Part shown: piece by piece, positions 1 through 5,009 of the stretch
Position numbering within the stretch: position 1 is the stretch's first letter
Layout: each line of letters begins with the position of its first letter
Origin: an uncultured Bacillota bacterium
GTDB lineage: Bacteria > Bacillota_I > Bacilli_A > RF39 > UBA660
NCBI GenBank assembly: GCA_947179265.1
Contig: CAMXBB010000067.1
Coordinates: forward strand, 1 to 7,447
Reading direction: 5' to 3'
DNA length: 7,447 bases
The notes under the pieces: model-generated
The model's input: only the letters and a program-made list of their open reading frames with translations
The model's database searches: none
What the model was told of the DNA's origin: nothing
Made by a program: the position numbers and the translations under genes

Positions 1-662
1 AGATTAATGTATCAATAACTTCTAAATTAGATCAATCATCAATCAGTAAAGCAGCATTTTATTTTAATTTTGAAAGTTATTCATTATTAGCATGTTTGAT
101 ATACGTTATCTGTTTAATATTATCAACATTTAATAGTGGTAAGATAAGAAAAAGAATGCTTGTAAGTAATACTAATTATAAAGCTGTAAATCGTATATTA
201 TTTTTGTCTAACTTTCTATATGCATTTGTTGTATGGTTATTCTATTTACTTATTGGAGTATTTGTAATTGGCGATGTAATGTTTAGTGCTCATGGATTAG
301 TATTTATAGTTAACTCGTTAATATTTACACTATGTGCAACATCTATAGCATTCTTTATATCAGGTCTCATTTCTAATAAAGAAGCTATCAATGGTATTGT
401 AAATATTGTAGCACTAGGATCAAGTTTCTTATGTGGAGCATTTGTACCTCAAAGTGTGTTACCCGAAAGTGTATTAAATATTGCTCATCTATTACCAACA
501 TATTACTATATAAAGAATAATGAATTAGTAGGTACTCTAGAAACAATAGATTTAGAAACTTTAAAACCTTTACTTATTAATGCTGGATTTATGATTGGTT
601 TTATTATCTTTTTCGTATTGATTAGCAATATTGTCTCAAAATATAAAAGACATATAGCTTAA
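1..662 (+). CDS. ABC-2 type transporter permease, C-terminal part (5' end outside window)
   Basis: The reading frame is open from base 3 (frame 3), so the gene enters from upstream. The first possible start inside the window, a TTG at 96, lies within a hydrophobic stretch and is not a credible start. About 219 residues are visible. They show a hydrophilic, probably extracytoplasmic segment, then about five hydrophobic helices: around SLLACLIYVICLIL, FLYAFVVWLFYLLIGVFVI, FIVNSLIFTLCATSIAFFI, NIVALGSSFLCGAFVP and GFMIGFIIFFVLISNIV. The segment with a G-x-F-x-P turn followed by VLPESVLNIAHLLPTYYY is the typical late part of ABC-2 permeases, where a 'sG.ffP...lP..l..i....P..y' pattern precedes the last helix. 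Such permeases form the membrane channel of exporters with a separate ATPase, which would lie upstream. The substrate cannot be told. The stop is TAA, and 35 nt separate it from the DUF1003 gene with no convincing terminator between, so read-through transcription is possible. Confidence 0.85.
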   Translation, partial: INVSITSKLDQSSISKAAFYFNFESYSLLACLIYVICLILSTFNSGKIRKRMLVSNTNYKAVNRILFLSNFLYAFVVWLFYLLIGVFVIGDVMFSAHGLVFIVNSLIFTLCATSIAFFISGLISNKEAINGIVNIVALGSSFLCGAFVPQSVLPESVLNIAHLLPTYYYIKNNELVGTLETIDLETLKPLLINAGFMIGFIIFFVLISNIVSKYKRHIA

Positions 663-697
663 GATGTGAACTTAAACTAGTAGAAAGGGTTAACAAT

Positions 698-1210
698 ATG
701 GAAAAGAATTCATCTAAAAGAGATATAGTAAAGAAATTAATAAGCAAAGATATCAGTGAGTATGATGAAGAAGACTTAATCAATTTACTTATAGATGAAC
801 CTCTAAGTATTGATATCGATTCAGAAATCGATAGTAATATTACTTTTGGAGAAAAAATTGCTGATAAATTAACAATGATAGCAGGTTCATGGGGATTTAT
901 TATCAGCTTTGCATCATTCTTACTGGCTTGGATATTAATTAATACGTATCTATTTGATGATTTAGATCCATATCCCTTTATCCTTTTGAATTTGTTGTTA
1001 TCATGTATAGCAGCACTACAAGCACCAATAATAATGATGAGTCAAAATAGAGCTGCTAAAAAAGATAGCATGCGAAGTCAAAATGATTATCGAATAGATT
1101 TGAAAAGTGAACTTATTTTAGAAGATTTACATTTAAAAATTGAAAATGTACAAAGAAATCAAAATATGATTTTAAAAGAATTAGAGAATTTAAAGAAAAA
1201 AAGAAAGTAG
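698..1210 (+). CDS. DUF1003 family two-helix membrane protein
   Basis: This 170-residue protein matches the DUF1003 family (PF06210) along its core. The core begins at GEKIADKLTMIAGSWGFII (51-69), continues through the first membrane helix (about 62-84), the very characteristic DPYPFILLNLLLSCIAALQA (90-109) with the second helix (about 92-114), then PIIMMSQNR (110-118) and a basic and acidic stretch (RIDLKSELILEDLH) before a C-terminal coiled-coil-like helix to 168. A charged 50-residue N-terminal extension rich in Asp/Glu precedes the core. The family is common in bacteria, and I know of no established molecular function for it. AAAGGG at 684-689 sits 8 nt before the ATG, which supports this start. 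The stop TAG is 11 nt from the next start, so it is co-transcribed with the superoxide reductase gene, a link that may hint at redox or envelope stress. Family identity is firm; function is unknown. Confidence 0.9.
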   Translation: MEKNSSKRDIVKKLISKDISEYDEEDLINLLIDEPLSIDIDSEIDSNITFGEKIADKLTMIAGSWGFIISFASFLLAWILINTYLFDDLDPYPFILLNLLLSCIAALQAPIIMMSQNRAAKKDSMRSQNDYRIDLKSELILEDLHLKIENVQRNQNMILKELENLKKKRK

Positions 1211-1221
1211 TGGAGTGAAGT

Positions 1222-1599
1222 ATGAAAGAATTAATTTTAAAAAGATGTAATAAATGTGGAGCTTTAATTAAAGTATTAAATGATTGCAACTCTCATGGTT
1301 GTGGAATTATCTGTTGCGATGATTCTATGGAATTATTAAAGCCAAATACTAGTGATGCAGCAGCAGAAAAACATGTACCAGTAGTTGAAAAGGTAAATGA
1401 TATTATTAATGTAACTATAAATCATGTAATGGATGAAGACCATTATATTGAATGGATTGCTTATATATCTGATAATAGAGAAGAATTTGTATATTTAAAA
1501 GCGGGAGATAATGCTAAAACTGAATTTAAATATGAAGGTAAAGCGAAGGTTTATGCTTATTGCAATAAACATGATTTATGGGTTACAGATATTGACTAA
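1222..1599 (+). CDS. dfx: Class I superoxide reductase (desulfoferrodoxin, two-iron)
   Basis: The enzyme reduces superoxide to hydrogen peroxide in the cytoplasm with electrons from rubredoxin-like donors, protecting anaerobes without releasing O2. Both iron sites are visible in 125 residues. The N-terminal desulforedoxin-type site has C9-x-x-C12 and the adjacent pair C31-C32. The catalytic Fe(His)4Cys site of the neelaredoxin domain is supplied by H51 (in EKHVP), H68, H74 (in EDHYIEW), C114 and H117 (in YCNKHDLW). The Glu-Lys pair just before H51 (E49, K50), which flanks the open coordination site and assists catalysis in known enzymes, is present. Length matches the family's usual 125-130. 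Two extra cysteines, C22 and C27, lie between the halves of the first site. GGAG at 1212-1215 is 6 nt before ATG. It is the last gene of its unit, behind DUF1003, and is followed by a hairpin terminator. Confidence 0.96.
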   Translation: MKELILKRCNKCGALIKVLNDCNSHGCGIICCDDSMELLKPNTSDAAAEKHVPVVEKVNDIINVTINHVMDEDHYIEWIAYISDNREEFVYLKAGDNAKTEFKYEGKAKVYAYCNKHDLWVTDID

Positions 1600-1629
1600 A
1601 AGGTTCTACCATGTAGAGCTTTTTAATTT
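1600..1629 (+). terminator. Rho-independent terminator after the superoxide reductase gene
   Basis: The arm AAGGTTCTAC (1600-1609) pairs with GTAGAGCTTT (1613-1622) over ten base pairs, including two G-U pairs, with a CAT loop and a run of five T at 1620-1624 followed by AATTTT. It starts at the base after the stop codon. The stem is moderate in strength, but position and T-run fit a terminator that separates this unit from the next promoter. Confidence 0.75.
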
Positions 1630-1633
1630 TAGA

Positions 1634-1642
1634 TGATATAAT
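1634..1642 (+). promoter_or_regulatory. Extended -10 promoter for the tRNA-binding protein gene
   Basis: TGATATAAT at 1634-1642 is a perfect TATAAT with the TGn extension. The -35 position at 17 nt spacing (TAGAGC, 1614-1619, inside the terminator stem) is poor, as is usual for extended -10 promoters. The predicted transcript starts near 1649, leaving a leader of about 15 nt with AGAAAGAG just upstream of the ATG at 1664. Confidence 0.6.
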
Positions 1643-1663
1643 ATTTTTAGAAAGAGTGATTTT

Positions 1664-2056
1664 ATGGATACTGAAGAAACAATAGAAAATAAAATTCAAA
1701 TAGAACCATTATTTAATGAATATGTTGATTTTGAAACATTCAGTAAATCAGATTTTAGAGCAGTAAAGATAAAAGAATGTAGTGCAGTACCAAAAAGTAA
1801 AAAGCTACTTAAGTTTGTCTTAGATGATGGAACCAAAAATGAAAGAATTATTTTAAGTGGAATTCATGCGTTTTATGAACCAGAAGAATTAGTTGGTAAA
1901 ACAGTAATAGCTATTCTAAATTTACCACCAAGAAATATGATGGGAATAGATTCATGTGGAATGCTTATGTCAGCTGTTCATGAAGAAGATGGTGAAGAAA
2001 AATTACATCTTTTAATAGTAGATGATAATATTCCGGCAGGAGCTAAACTTTATTAG
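1664..2056 (+). CDS. Stand-alone tRNA-binding OB-fold protein (MetRS C-terminal domain/CsaA-like)
   Basis: After about 20 polar residues, the protein is a single tRNA_bind-type OB fold (PF01588 family), as found at the C-terminus of bacterial methionyl-tRNA synthetase and as separate proteins (MetRS beta-like, CsaA). Matching segments in order are VDFETFSKSDFRAVKI (21-36; compare the family's 'D..KvdlRVgkI'), KSKKLLKF (44-51), RIILSGIHAFYEPEELVGKTV (61-81) and NLPPRNMMGIDSCGMLMSA (86-104; compare 'nlkPrklmGieSqGMlLaA'), ending with a PAGAKLY tail (124-130). The common Arg-Val of the first motif is Arg-Ala-Val here. The family binds tRNA or other structured RNA non-specifically, and some members act as export chaperones; which role applies here cannot be told. 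It has its own promoter and a SD-like AGAAAGAG at 1649-1656. The stop is TAG, and the nitroreductase gene follows 124 nt later on the same strand. Confidence 0.85.
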   Translation: MDTEETIENKIQIEPLFNEYVDFETFSKSDFRAVKIKECSAVPKSKKLLKFVLDDGTKNERIILSGIHAFYEPEELVGKTVIAILNLPPRNMMGIDSCGMLMSAVHEEDGEEKLHLLIVDDNIPAGAKLY

Positions 2057-2059
2057 AAT

Positions 2060-2155
2060 ATGGATGCAATTAAATATGTCAAGGAAGAAGACTTATTAAA
2101 TATTCTTAGTATCGGACTAGCTAAAATACATGATAAAGAAAAATTAAAATGGTGA
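2060..2155 (+). CDS. Possible 31-residue small protein in the gap before the nitroreductase gene
   Basis: ATG at 2060 opens a 31-codon frame ending at TGA 2153-2155, predicted to be a lysine- and glutamate-rich helix (KYVKEEDLLNILSIGLAKIHD in part). It fills most of the 124-nt gap between two genes. Its frame is the same as that of the preceding gene and begins one codon after that gene's TAG, so it could also be the rest of a longer protein cut short by a stop mutation, or be read by stop-codon readthrough. The nearest SD-like AGGAG (2037-2041) is about 18 nt upstream, too far for a good start. It would be the only gene here ending in TGA. I do not recognise the product, and it may be a chance frame or a remnant. 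Confidence 0.25.
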   Translation: MDAIKYVKEEDLLNILSIGLAKIHDKEKLKW

Positions 2156-2180
2156 TATTGGAAAGATAAGGAGAATTAAG

Positions 2181-2711
2181 ATGAATATAACTGATGAAAA
2201 TAAATTATATTTTGAAGATGTTTTAAGAAGAAGATTTTCTACGAGGAGATTTAAAGATACACCTGTTTCTATGGAAGATATTTTAAGAATATTGGAGATG
2301 GGACGTATTGCACCAACAGCAAAGAATTTTCAACCTCAAAGAATATATGTAGCAACTAAAGAAGCTGATTTAGCAAAGCTTGATATGGTAACTAGATGTC
2401 GTTATAATGCTCCTTTAGTATTTATCATATGTAGTGATAGAGGAGAAGCATGGGTAGAAGATAAGAAGACTTCATATGAAATGGATGCGACTATTGTAGC
2501 TACTCATATGATGCTCGAAGCTACCAACATTGGAATTGATAATATATGGATTGAATTATTTGATAAAGATGAATTAAAAAGATTATTTAATCTTGATGAC
2601 AATATTGAACCAATAGCATTACTACCTATGGGATATGGTACTGATGATAACAGACCAAGTCATTTACATGATAAAAGAAAATCTTTAGAGGAAACTGTAA
2701 CTTTTCTTTAA
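2181..2711 (+). CDS. Nitroreductase family FMN-dependent oxidoreductase
   Basis: The protein belongs to the nitroreductase fold: small dimeric FMN enzymes that use NAD(P)H to reduce nitro groups, quinones or other acceptors. The N-terminal FMN phosphate-binding motif is RRRFSTRRF (16-24), followed by the helix MEDILRILEMGRIAPTAKNFQPQ (31-53), whose P-T/S-x-x-N-x-QP pattern is the family hallmark. The central D102-A-T-I-V-A-T-H helix and the glycine turn LPMGYG (148-153) occur in order, with a basic patch HDKRKSLEE (163-171) near the C-terminus. The 176 residues match the short, one-domain members. AAGGAG at 2168-2173, 7 nt before ATG, makes the start secure. No separate promoter was seen, so it probably shares the transcript from 1634. 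Physiological substrate is unknown; lying next to oxygen-defence genes, it may serve redox balance. Confidence 0.92.
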   Translation: MNITDENKLYFEDVLRRRFSTRRFKDTPVSMEDILRILEMGRIAPTAKNFQPQRIYVATKEADLAKLDMVTRCRYNAPLVFIICSDRGEAWVEDKKTSYEMDATIVATHMMLEATNIGIDNIWIELFDKDELKRLFNLDDNIEPIALLPMGYGTDDNRPSHLHDKRKSLEETVTFL

Positions 2712-2720
2712 GAAAAAATA

Positions 2721-2749
2721 TTTACACTAATAATTTAAAATAGTATAAT
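2721..2749 (+). promoter_or_regulatory. Sigma-A-type promoter of the rubrerythrin gene
   Basis: TTTACA (2721-2726; five of six to TTGACA) is followed after exactly 17 nt by a perfect TATAAT (2744-2749). The transcript would start near 2756, giving a leader of about 60 nt before the ATG at 2817. The promoter begins 10 bases after the nitroreductase stop, and I saw no good terminator between them. Confidence 0.8.
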
Positions 2750-2757
2750 AATCATGA
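2743..2757 (+). promoter_or_regulatory. PerR-box-like operator overlapping the -10 element
   Basis: The 15 bases compare with the PerR box of Bacillota (TTATAAT-N-ATTATAA) at 11 of the 14 fixed positions. The left half TATAAT is the -10 itself, and the right half reads ATCATGA. Binding there would block RNA polymerase. PerR is a peroxide-sensing metalloregulator known to control rubrerythrin-type genes in clostridia. In DNA this AT-rich, and because a -10 already supplies half the motif, a chance match is quite possible. Confidence 0.4.
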
Positions 2758-2816
2758 AATTAGGTAGTATCCTGATTTGGTAAAAGTAATTTATTTATGA
2801 GAAAGGAAGTAATAAA

Positions 2817-3356
2817 ATGAACTTAAAAGGAAGTAAAACAGAACAAAATTTAATGACAGCATTTGCTGGCGAATCACAAGCAAGAAATAAATATACATAT
2901 TTTGCTAGTAAAGCTAAAAAAGAAGGTTATGAACAAATTGCAGCTATCTTCTTAGAAACAGCTGAAAATGAAAAAGAACATGCTAAGATGTGGTTTAAAG
3001 AACTAAATGGTGGAGATATTCCTTCAACATTAGAAAACTTAAATGCTGCTGCTGAAGGTGAAAACTTCGAATGGACTGACATGTATGATGAATTTGCTAA
3101 GACAGCTAAAGAAGAAGGATTCGATAGAATTGCATTCCTTTTCGAAAGTGTTGGAGCAATTGAAAAAGAACATGAAAATAGATATCGTAAGTTAATTGAA
3201 AATATTGAAGGTGGATTGGTATTCTCTAAGGATGGAGATCGTATTTGGAAATGTCGTAATTGTGGACATATCGTTATTGGTAAGTCTGCTCCAGAAGTAT
3301 GTCCAGTATGTGCTCATCCAAAAGCATACTTTGAAATTAAAGCTGAAAATTATTAG
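2817..3356 (+). CDS. rbr: Rubrerythrin (peroxide reductase, diiron plus rubredoxin domains)
   Basis: Rubrerythrin reduces hydrogen peroxide to water in the cytoplasm of anaerobes, taking electrons through its rubredoxin domain, and so completes the detoxification begun by superoxide reductase. The ferritin-like domain (about 1-130) keeps the diiron ligands: E19 in AGESQARN, E52-x-x-H55, E82 and E85 in GENFEWTDMY, and E116-x-x-H119. The C-terminal rubredoxin domain has C146-x-x-C149 and C162-x-x-C165, with the usual WKCRNCG and CPVCAHPKAYFE contexts. At 179 residues it is a little shorter than the 191-residue Desulfovibrio protein, the difference lying between helices two and three. The SD is AAAGGA within 2801-2809. 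It has its own promoter, a possible PerR-type operator and a strong terminator, so it is a single-gene unit and probably oxidant-induced. The overlapping frame at 3196-3441 is a shadow. Confidence 0.97.
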   Translation: MNLKGSKTEQNLMTAFAGESQARNKYTYFASKAKKEGYEQIAAIFLETAENEKEHAKMWFKELNGGDIPSTLENLNAAAEGENFEWTDMYDEFAKTAKEEGFDRIAFLFESVGAIEKEHENRYRKLIENIEGGLVFSKDGDRIWKCRNCGHIVIGKSAPEVCPVCAHPKAYFEIKAENY

Positions 3357-3360
3357 AATG

Positions 3361-3388
3361 AAACAGATAGAAATATCTGTTTTTTTTC
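3361..3388 (+). terminator. Strong Rho-independent terminator after rubrerythrin
   Basis: AAACAGATA (3361-3369) pairs perfectly with TATCTGTTT (3374-3382) across a GAAA tetraloop, followed by a run of eight T (3380-3387). It begins four bases after the TAG stop. Confidence 0.92.
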
Positions 3389-3417
3389 TAAATAATCATT
3401 ATTATTTTAAAAAGACA

Positions 3418-3447
3418 TTGACACTAAGTTGCATTATTTGATATTAT
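3418..3447 (+). promoter_or_regulatory. Promoter of the membrane-anchored beta-barrel protein gene
   Basis: A consensus TTGACA (3418-3423) is followed after 18 nt by TATTAT (3442-3447), which carries a TGA extension at 3439-3441. Transcription would start near 3454. The short leader contains an unusually G/C-rich patch (GCGCGAGGGGGAGC) with the pentaG Shine-Dalgarno at 3463-3470, which can pair with 16S rRNA if one G-U pair is allowed. Confidence 0.75.
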
Positions 3448-3477
3448 TGGAAATATTGCGCGAGGGGGAGCTGTCTT

Positions 3478-4761
3478 ATGAATGAAACATCTAGGGAAAA
3501 ACATTTAGAATCAAATGAACATCTTTTTATCGTTATTGATAATTGGATGAAAAAGTATGATACTTCTCCAAAATCTTTAATAACCTCTGAAGAAGTTCCA
3601 TCAATAGATATTGAGTGGAATGAGGAAGAATTAACACCAGTAGAAAAAGCCAAAACTTTAAAAGCGTTCAAAGAATGGGCTCGTAGAAGTGGTAAGGTTG
3701 TTATTATAACTGGTGTTTGTGTAAGTATATATGCAACAGCGGAATTAATTATTCAATTATCAAATAATTCAAAAAATCAAGAAAAGAATGATTCATCTTC
3801 AATTGTTAGTGAGGATGAGGAAACTAAGCTTACTGCTGGAGTTTATTATTTAGATGAAAATAATGAAATAGTAGTTGATGAAGTTTTACCATCAAATGAT
3901 GAATTAATGATGGGAAATACTCCTGATTTTACTTTACCTGGTGATATCTTTTTAAATAATTCAGCTATTAAAAAATCTTTTAATCAACTTTTAGAAGGTT
4001 ATATGTATGATAAGATGAGATCTTTAGATCCTTTAGTTGATGAGACTCTTGTACCTGAAGAACCAGTAGTTGAAACTCAAGCTTTAGAAGAACCAGAAGT
4101 TCCTGAAGAAGTTATTCCTGAAATACCTAATGTTATACTTGATAATGGTGCTGTAGAGATTTCCATACCATCATCTGTCAGACAAACAGGAATATGTCGT
4201 AATTTTACATCTTATGCTTATTTTTATGGAAGATGGAGTAAAAATACGGGACAAAGAGAAGTATCTGAATTATGGGGAGACGCCGGTAAACCTAGTTCGA
4301 ATGGTATTGCGACCTTAAATGATCGTTATCTTGTTGCTGTATCTACTAAGTTCGGTAAAGTTGGAGATAGTATTGATATTGTATTAAAAGATGGTCAAGT
4401 GATTCCAGCAATTATTGCTGATGCTAAAGGTGCAGATGCTACTAGTGAATGGGGACATGTATTAGGTAGTGGAAATGCTGTAGATATTGTTGAATGGGAA
4501 TCTTCTGGACCTAAATCAGAGATCAATTTAGGTAGTTGGGCTAATGTAAAAGTTGATAAGATTATTAACTACGGTAATCATCTATATGATGAAGTAGTTG
4601 TTGTAGCTGAAGAGATAGAAGATGTCGAGGAAACTTATGAAGTTGAAGCAGTTAATGATGGAGACCAATATACGGAAATTGATGGATTAAATGAAGCAGA
4701 TATGTCTGAATTATCTGAAGAAGAGCAAGTTTCAGATCAAAAAGTATATACACTTAATTAA
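3478..4761 (+). CDS. Single-pass membrane protein with extracytoplasmic double-psi beta-barrel-like domain
   Basis: I do not recognise a named family over the full 427 residues. Residues 1-72 are charged and probably cytoplasmic, ending in a basic cluster (KEWARRSGK, 65-73) just before one hydrophobic helix (about 74-94). By the positive-inside rule the rest is outside. Then come a polar linker (95-190), a Pro/Glu-rich stretch (192-217, repeated EEP/PEE), and a compact region (about 226-345). In this region, RYLVAVSTKFGKVGDSIDIV, the D-G turn, AIIADAKGA and AVDIVEW resemble the double-psi beta-barrel of 3D/RlpA-like cell-wall proteins, including an Ala-Asp in the position of their conserved Asp. 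The tail (370-420) is strongly acidic. Of its two cysteines, one (C81) is in the membrane helix and one (C240) lies outside. There is no signal peptide or sorting motif, so the internal helix is the anchor. It is expressed alone from its own promoter. A role in cell-wall handling is inference. Confidence 0.75.
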   Translation: MNETSREKHLESNEHLFIVIDNWMKKYDTSPKSLITSEEVPSIDIEWNEEELTPVEKAKTLKAFKEWARRSGKVVIITGVCVSIYATAELIIQLSNNSKNQEKNDSSSIVSEDEETKLTAGVYYLDENNEIVVDEVLPSNDELMMGNTPDFTLPGDIFLNNSAIKKSFNQLLEGYMYDKMRSLDPLVDETLVPEEPVVETQALEEPEVPEEVIPEIPNVILDNGAVEISIPSSVRQTGICRNFTSYAYFYGRWSKNTGQREVSELWGDAGKPSSNGIATLNDRYLVAVSTKFGKVGDSIDIVLKDGQVIPAIIADAKGADATSEWGHVLGSGNAVDIVEWESSGPKSEINLGSWANVKVDKIINYGNHLYDEVVVVAEEIEDVEETYEVEAVNDGDQYTEIDGLNEADMSELSEEEQVSDQKVYTLN

Positions 4762-4786
4762 AAGTATCTTTATTGATACTTTTTTT
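4760..4786 (+). terminator. Rho-independent terminator after the beta-barrel protein gene
   Basis: AAAAGTATC (4760-4768) pairs perfectly with GATACTTTT (4775-4783), with a six-base loop (TTTATT) and a run of seven T (4780-4786). The left arm overlaps the TAA stop codon. Confidence 0.9.
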
Positions 4787-4791
4787 ATTTA

Positions 4792-4819
4792 TTGACTTTT
4801 TATTAAAATGTTATATAAT
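4792..4819 (+). promoter_or_regulatory. Sigma-A-type promoter of the small gene/804-residue protein unit
   Basis: TTGACT (4792-4797; five of six) and a perfect TATAAT (4814-4819) are 16 nt apart, starting six bases after the preceding T-run. The transcript would start near 4826, so the leader to the ATG at 4848 is only about 20 nt and consists mostly of the ribosome binding site. Confidence 0.8.
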
Positions 4820-4847
4820 AAACGGAATTGATTAAGGAGGGGATGAA

Positions 4848-5009
4848 ATGGTTAAAGAAGAGATACCATTTAAAGAACAAGAAGGAAAAAGCATTGAAGA
4901 AAATTTAGCTTTATTTAATAGAGCTAGAAAACTTAAAGAGCGTGCTTTAAAAATAATCAATAAAGAGGGGGAAAATAAAGATGAAAATACTAAGTCCGAG
5001 AGAGTATAA
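4848..5009 (+). CDS. Small charged helical protein (53 residues), unknown function
   Basis: A 53-codon frame starts at ATG 4848, 7 nt after AAGGAGG (4834-4840), the best Shine-Dalgarno in the window, and directly downstream of a strong promoter; this makes a real gene likely despite its size. The nearer ATG at 4843 is only 2 nt from the SD and its frame stops after about 21 codons. The product is rich in Lys and Glu, with a central predicted amphipathic helix (KSIEENLALFNRARKLKERA, 14-33) and a polar tail; there is no membrane segment or cysteine. Its last 29 bases overlap the start of the 804-codon gene in another frame, which suggests translational coupling and a shared task. I do not recognise it. 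Alternatives are a leader that controls translation of the large gene, or an N-terminal part joined to it by +1 frameshifting, but the large gene has its own SD. Confidence 0.65.
   Translation: MVKEEIPFKEQEGKSIEENLALFNRARKLKERALKIINKEGENKDENTKSERV

Noticed and set aside
659..675. TTAAG/CTTAA inverted repeat just after the permease gene as a terminator
   Set aside because: The stem is only five weak base pairs and no T-run follows.
1126..1154. TTTACA-N17-TACAAA inside the DUF1003 gene as a separate promoter for superoxide reductase
   Set aside because: The -10 match is weak (four of six) and such matches are expected by chance in AT-rich coding sequence; co-transcription explains expression.
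2702..2716. TTTTC/GAAAA inverted repeat at the nitroreductase stop as a terminator
   Set aside because: The stem is very short and weak and is followed by A-rich sequence rather than a T-run.
2797..2820. Seven-codon frame (ATG AGA AAG ... TGA) overlapping the rubrerythrin start as ATGA
   Set aside because: It has no usable ribosome binding site, and its sequence is simply the Shine-Dalgarno region of rubrerythrin; coupling by a leader peptide is not supported.
3196..3441. 81-codon + strand frame inside and after the rubrerythrin gene
   Set aside because: It overlaps the well-supported rubrerythrin frame, runs through the terminator hairpin and has no ribosome binding site or recognisable protein character.
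3444..3671. 75-codon minus-strand frame at the start of the beta-barrel protein gene
   Set aside because: It is antisense to a well-signalled gene and reads back into that gene's promoter; the translation looks like a shadow.
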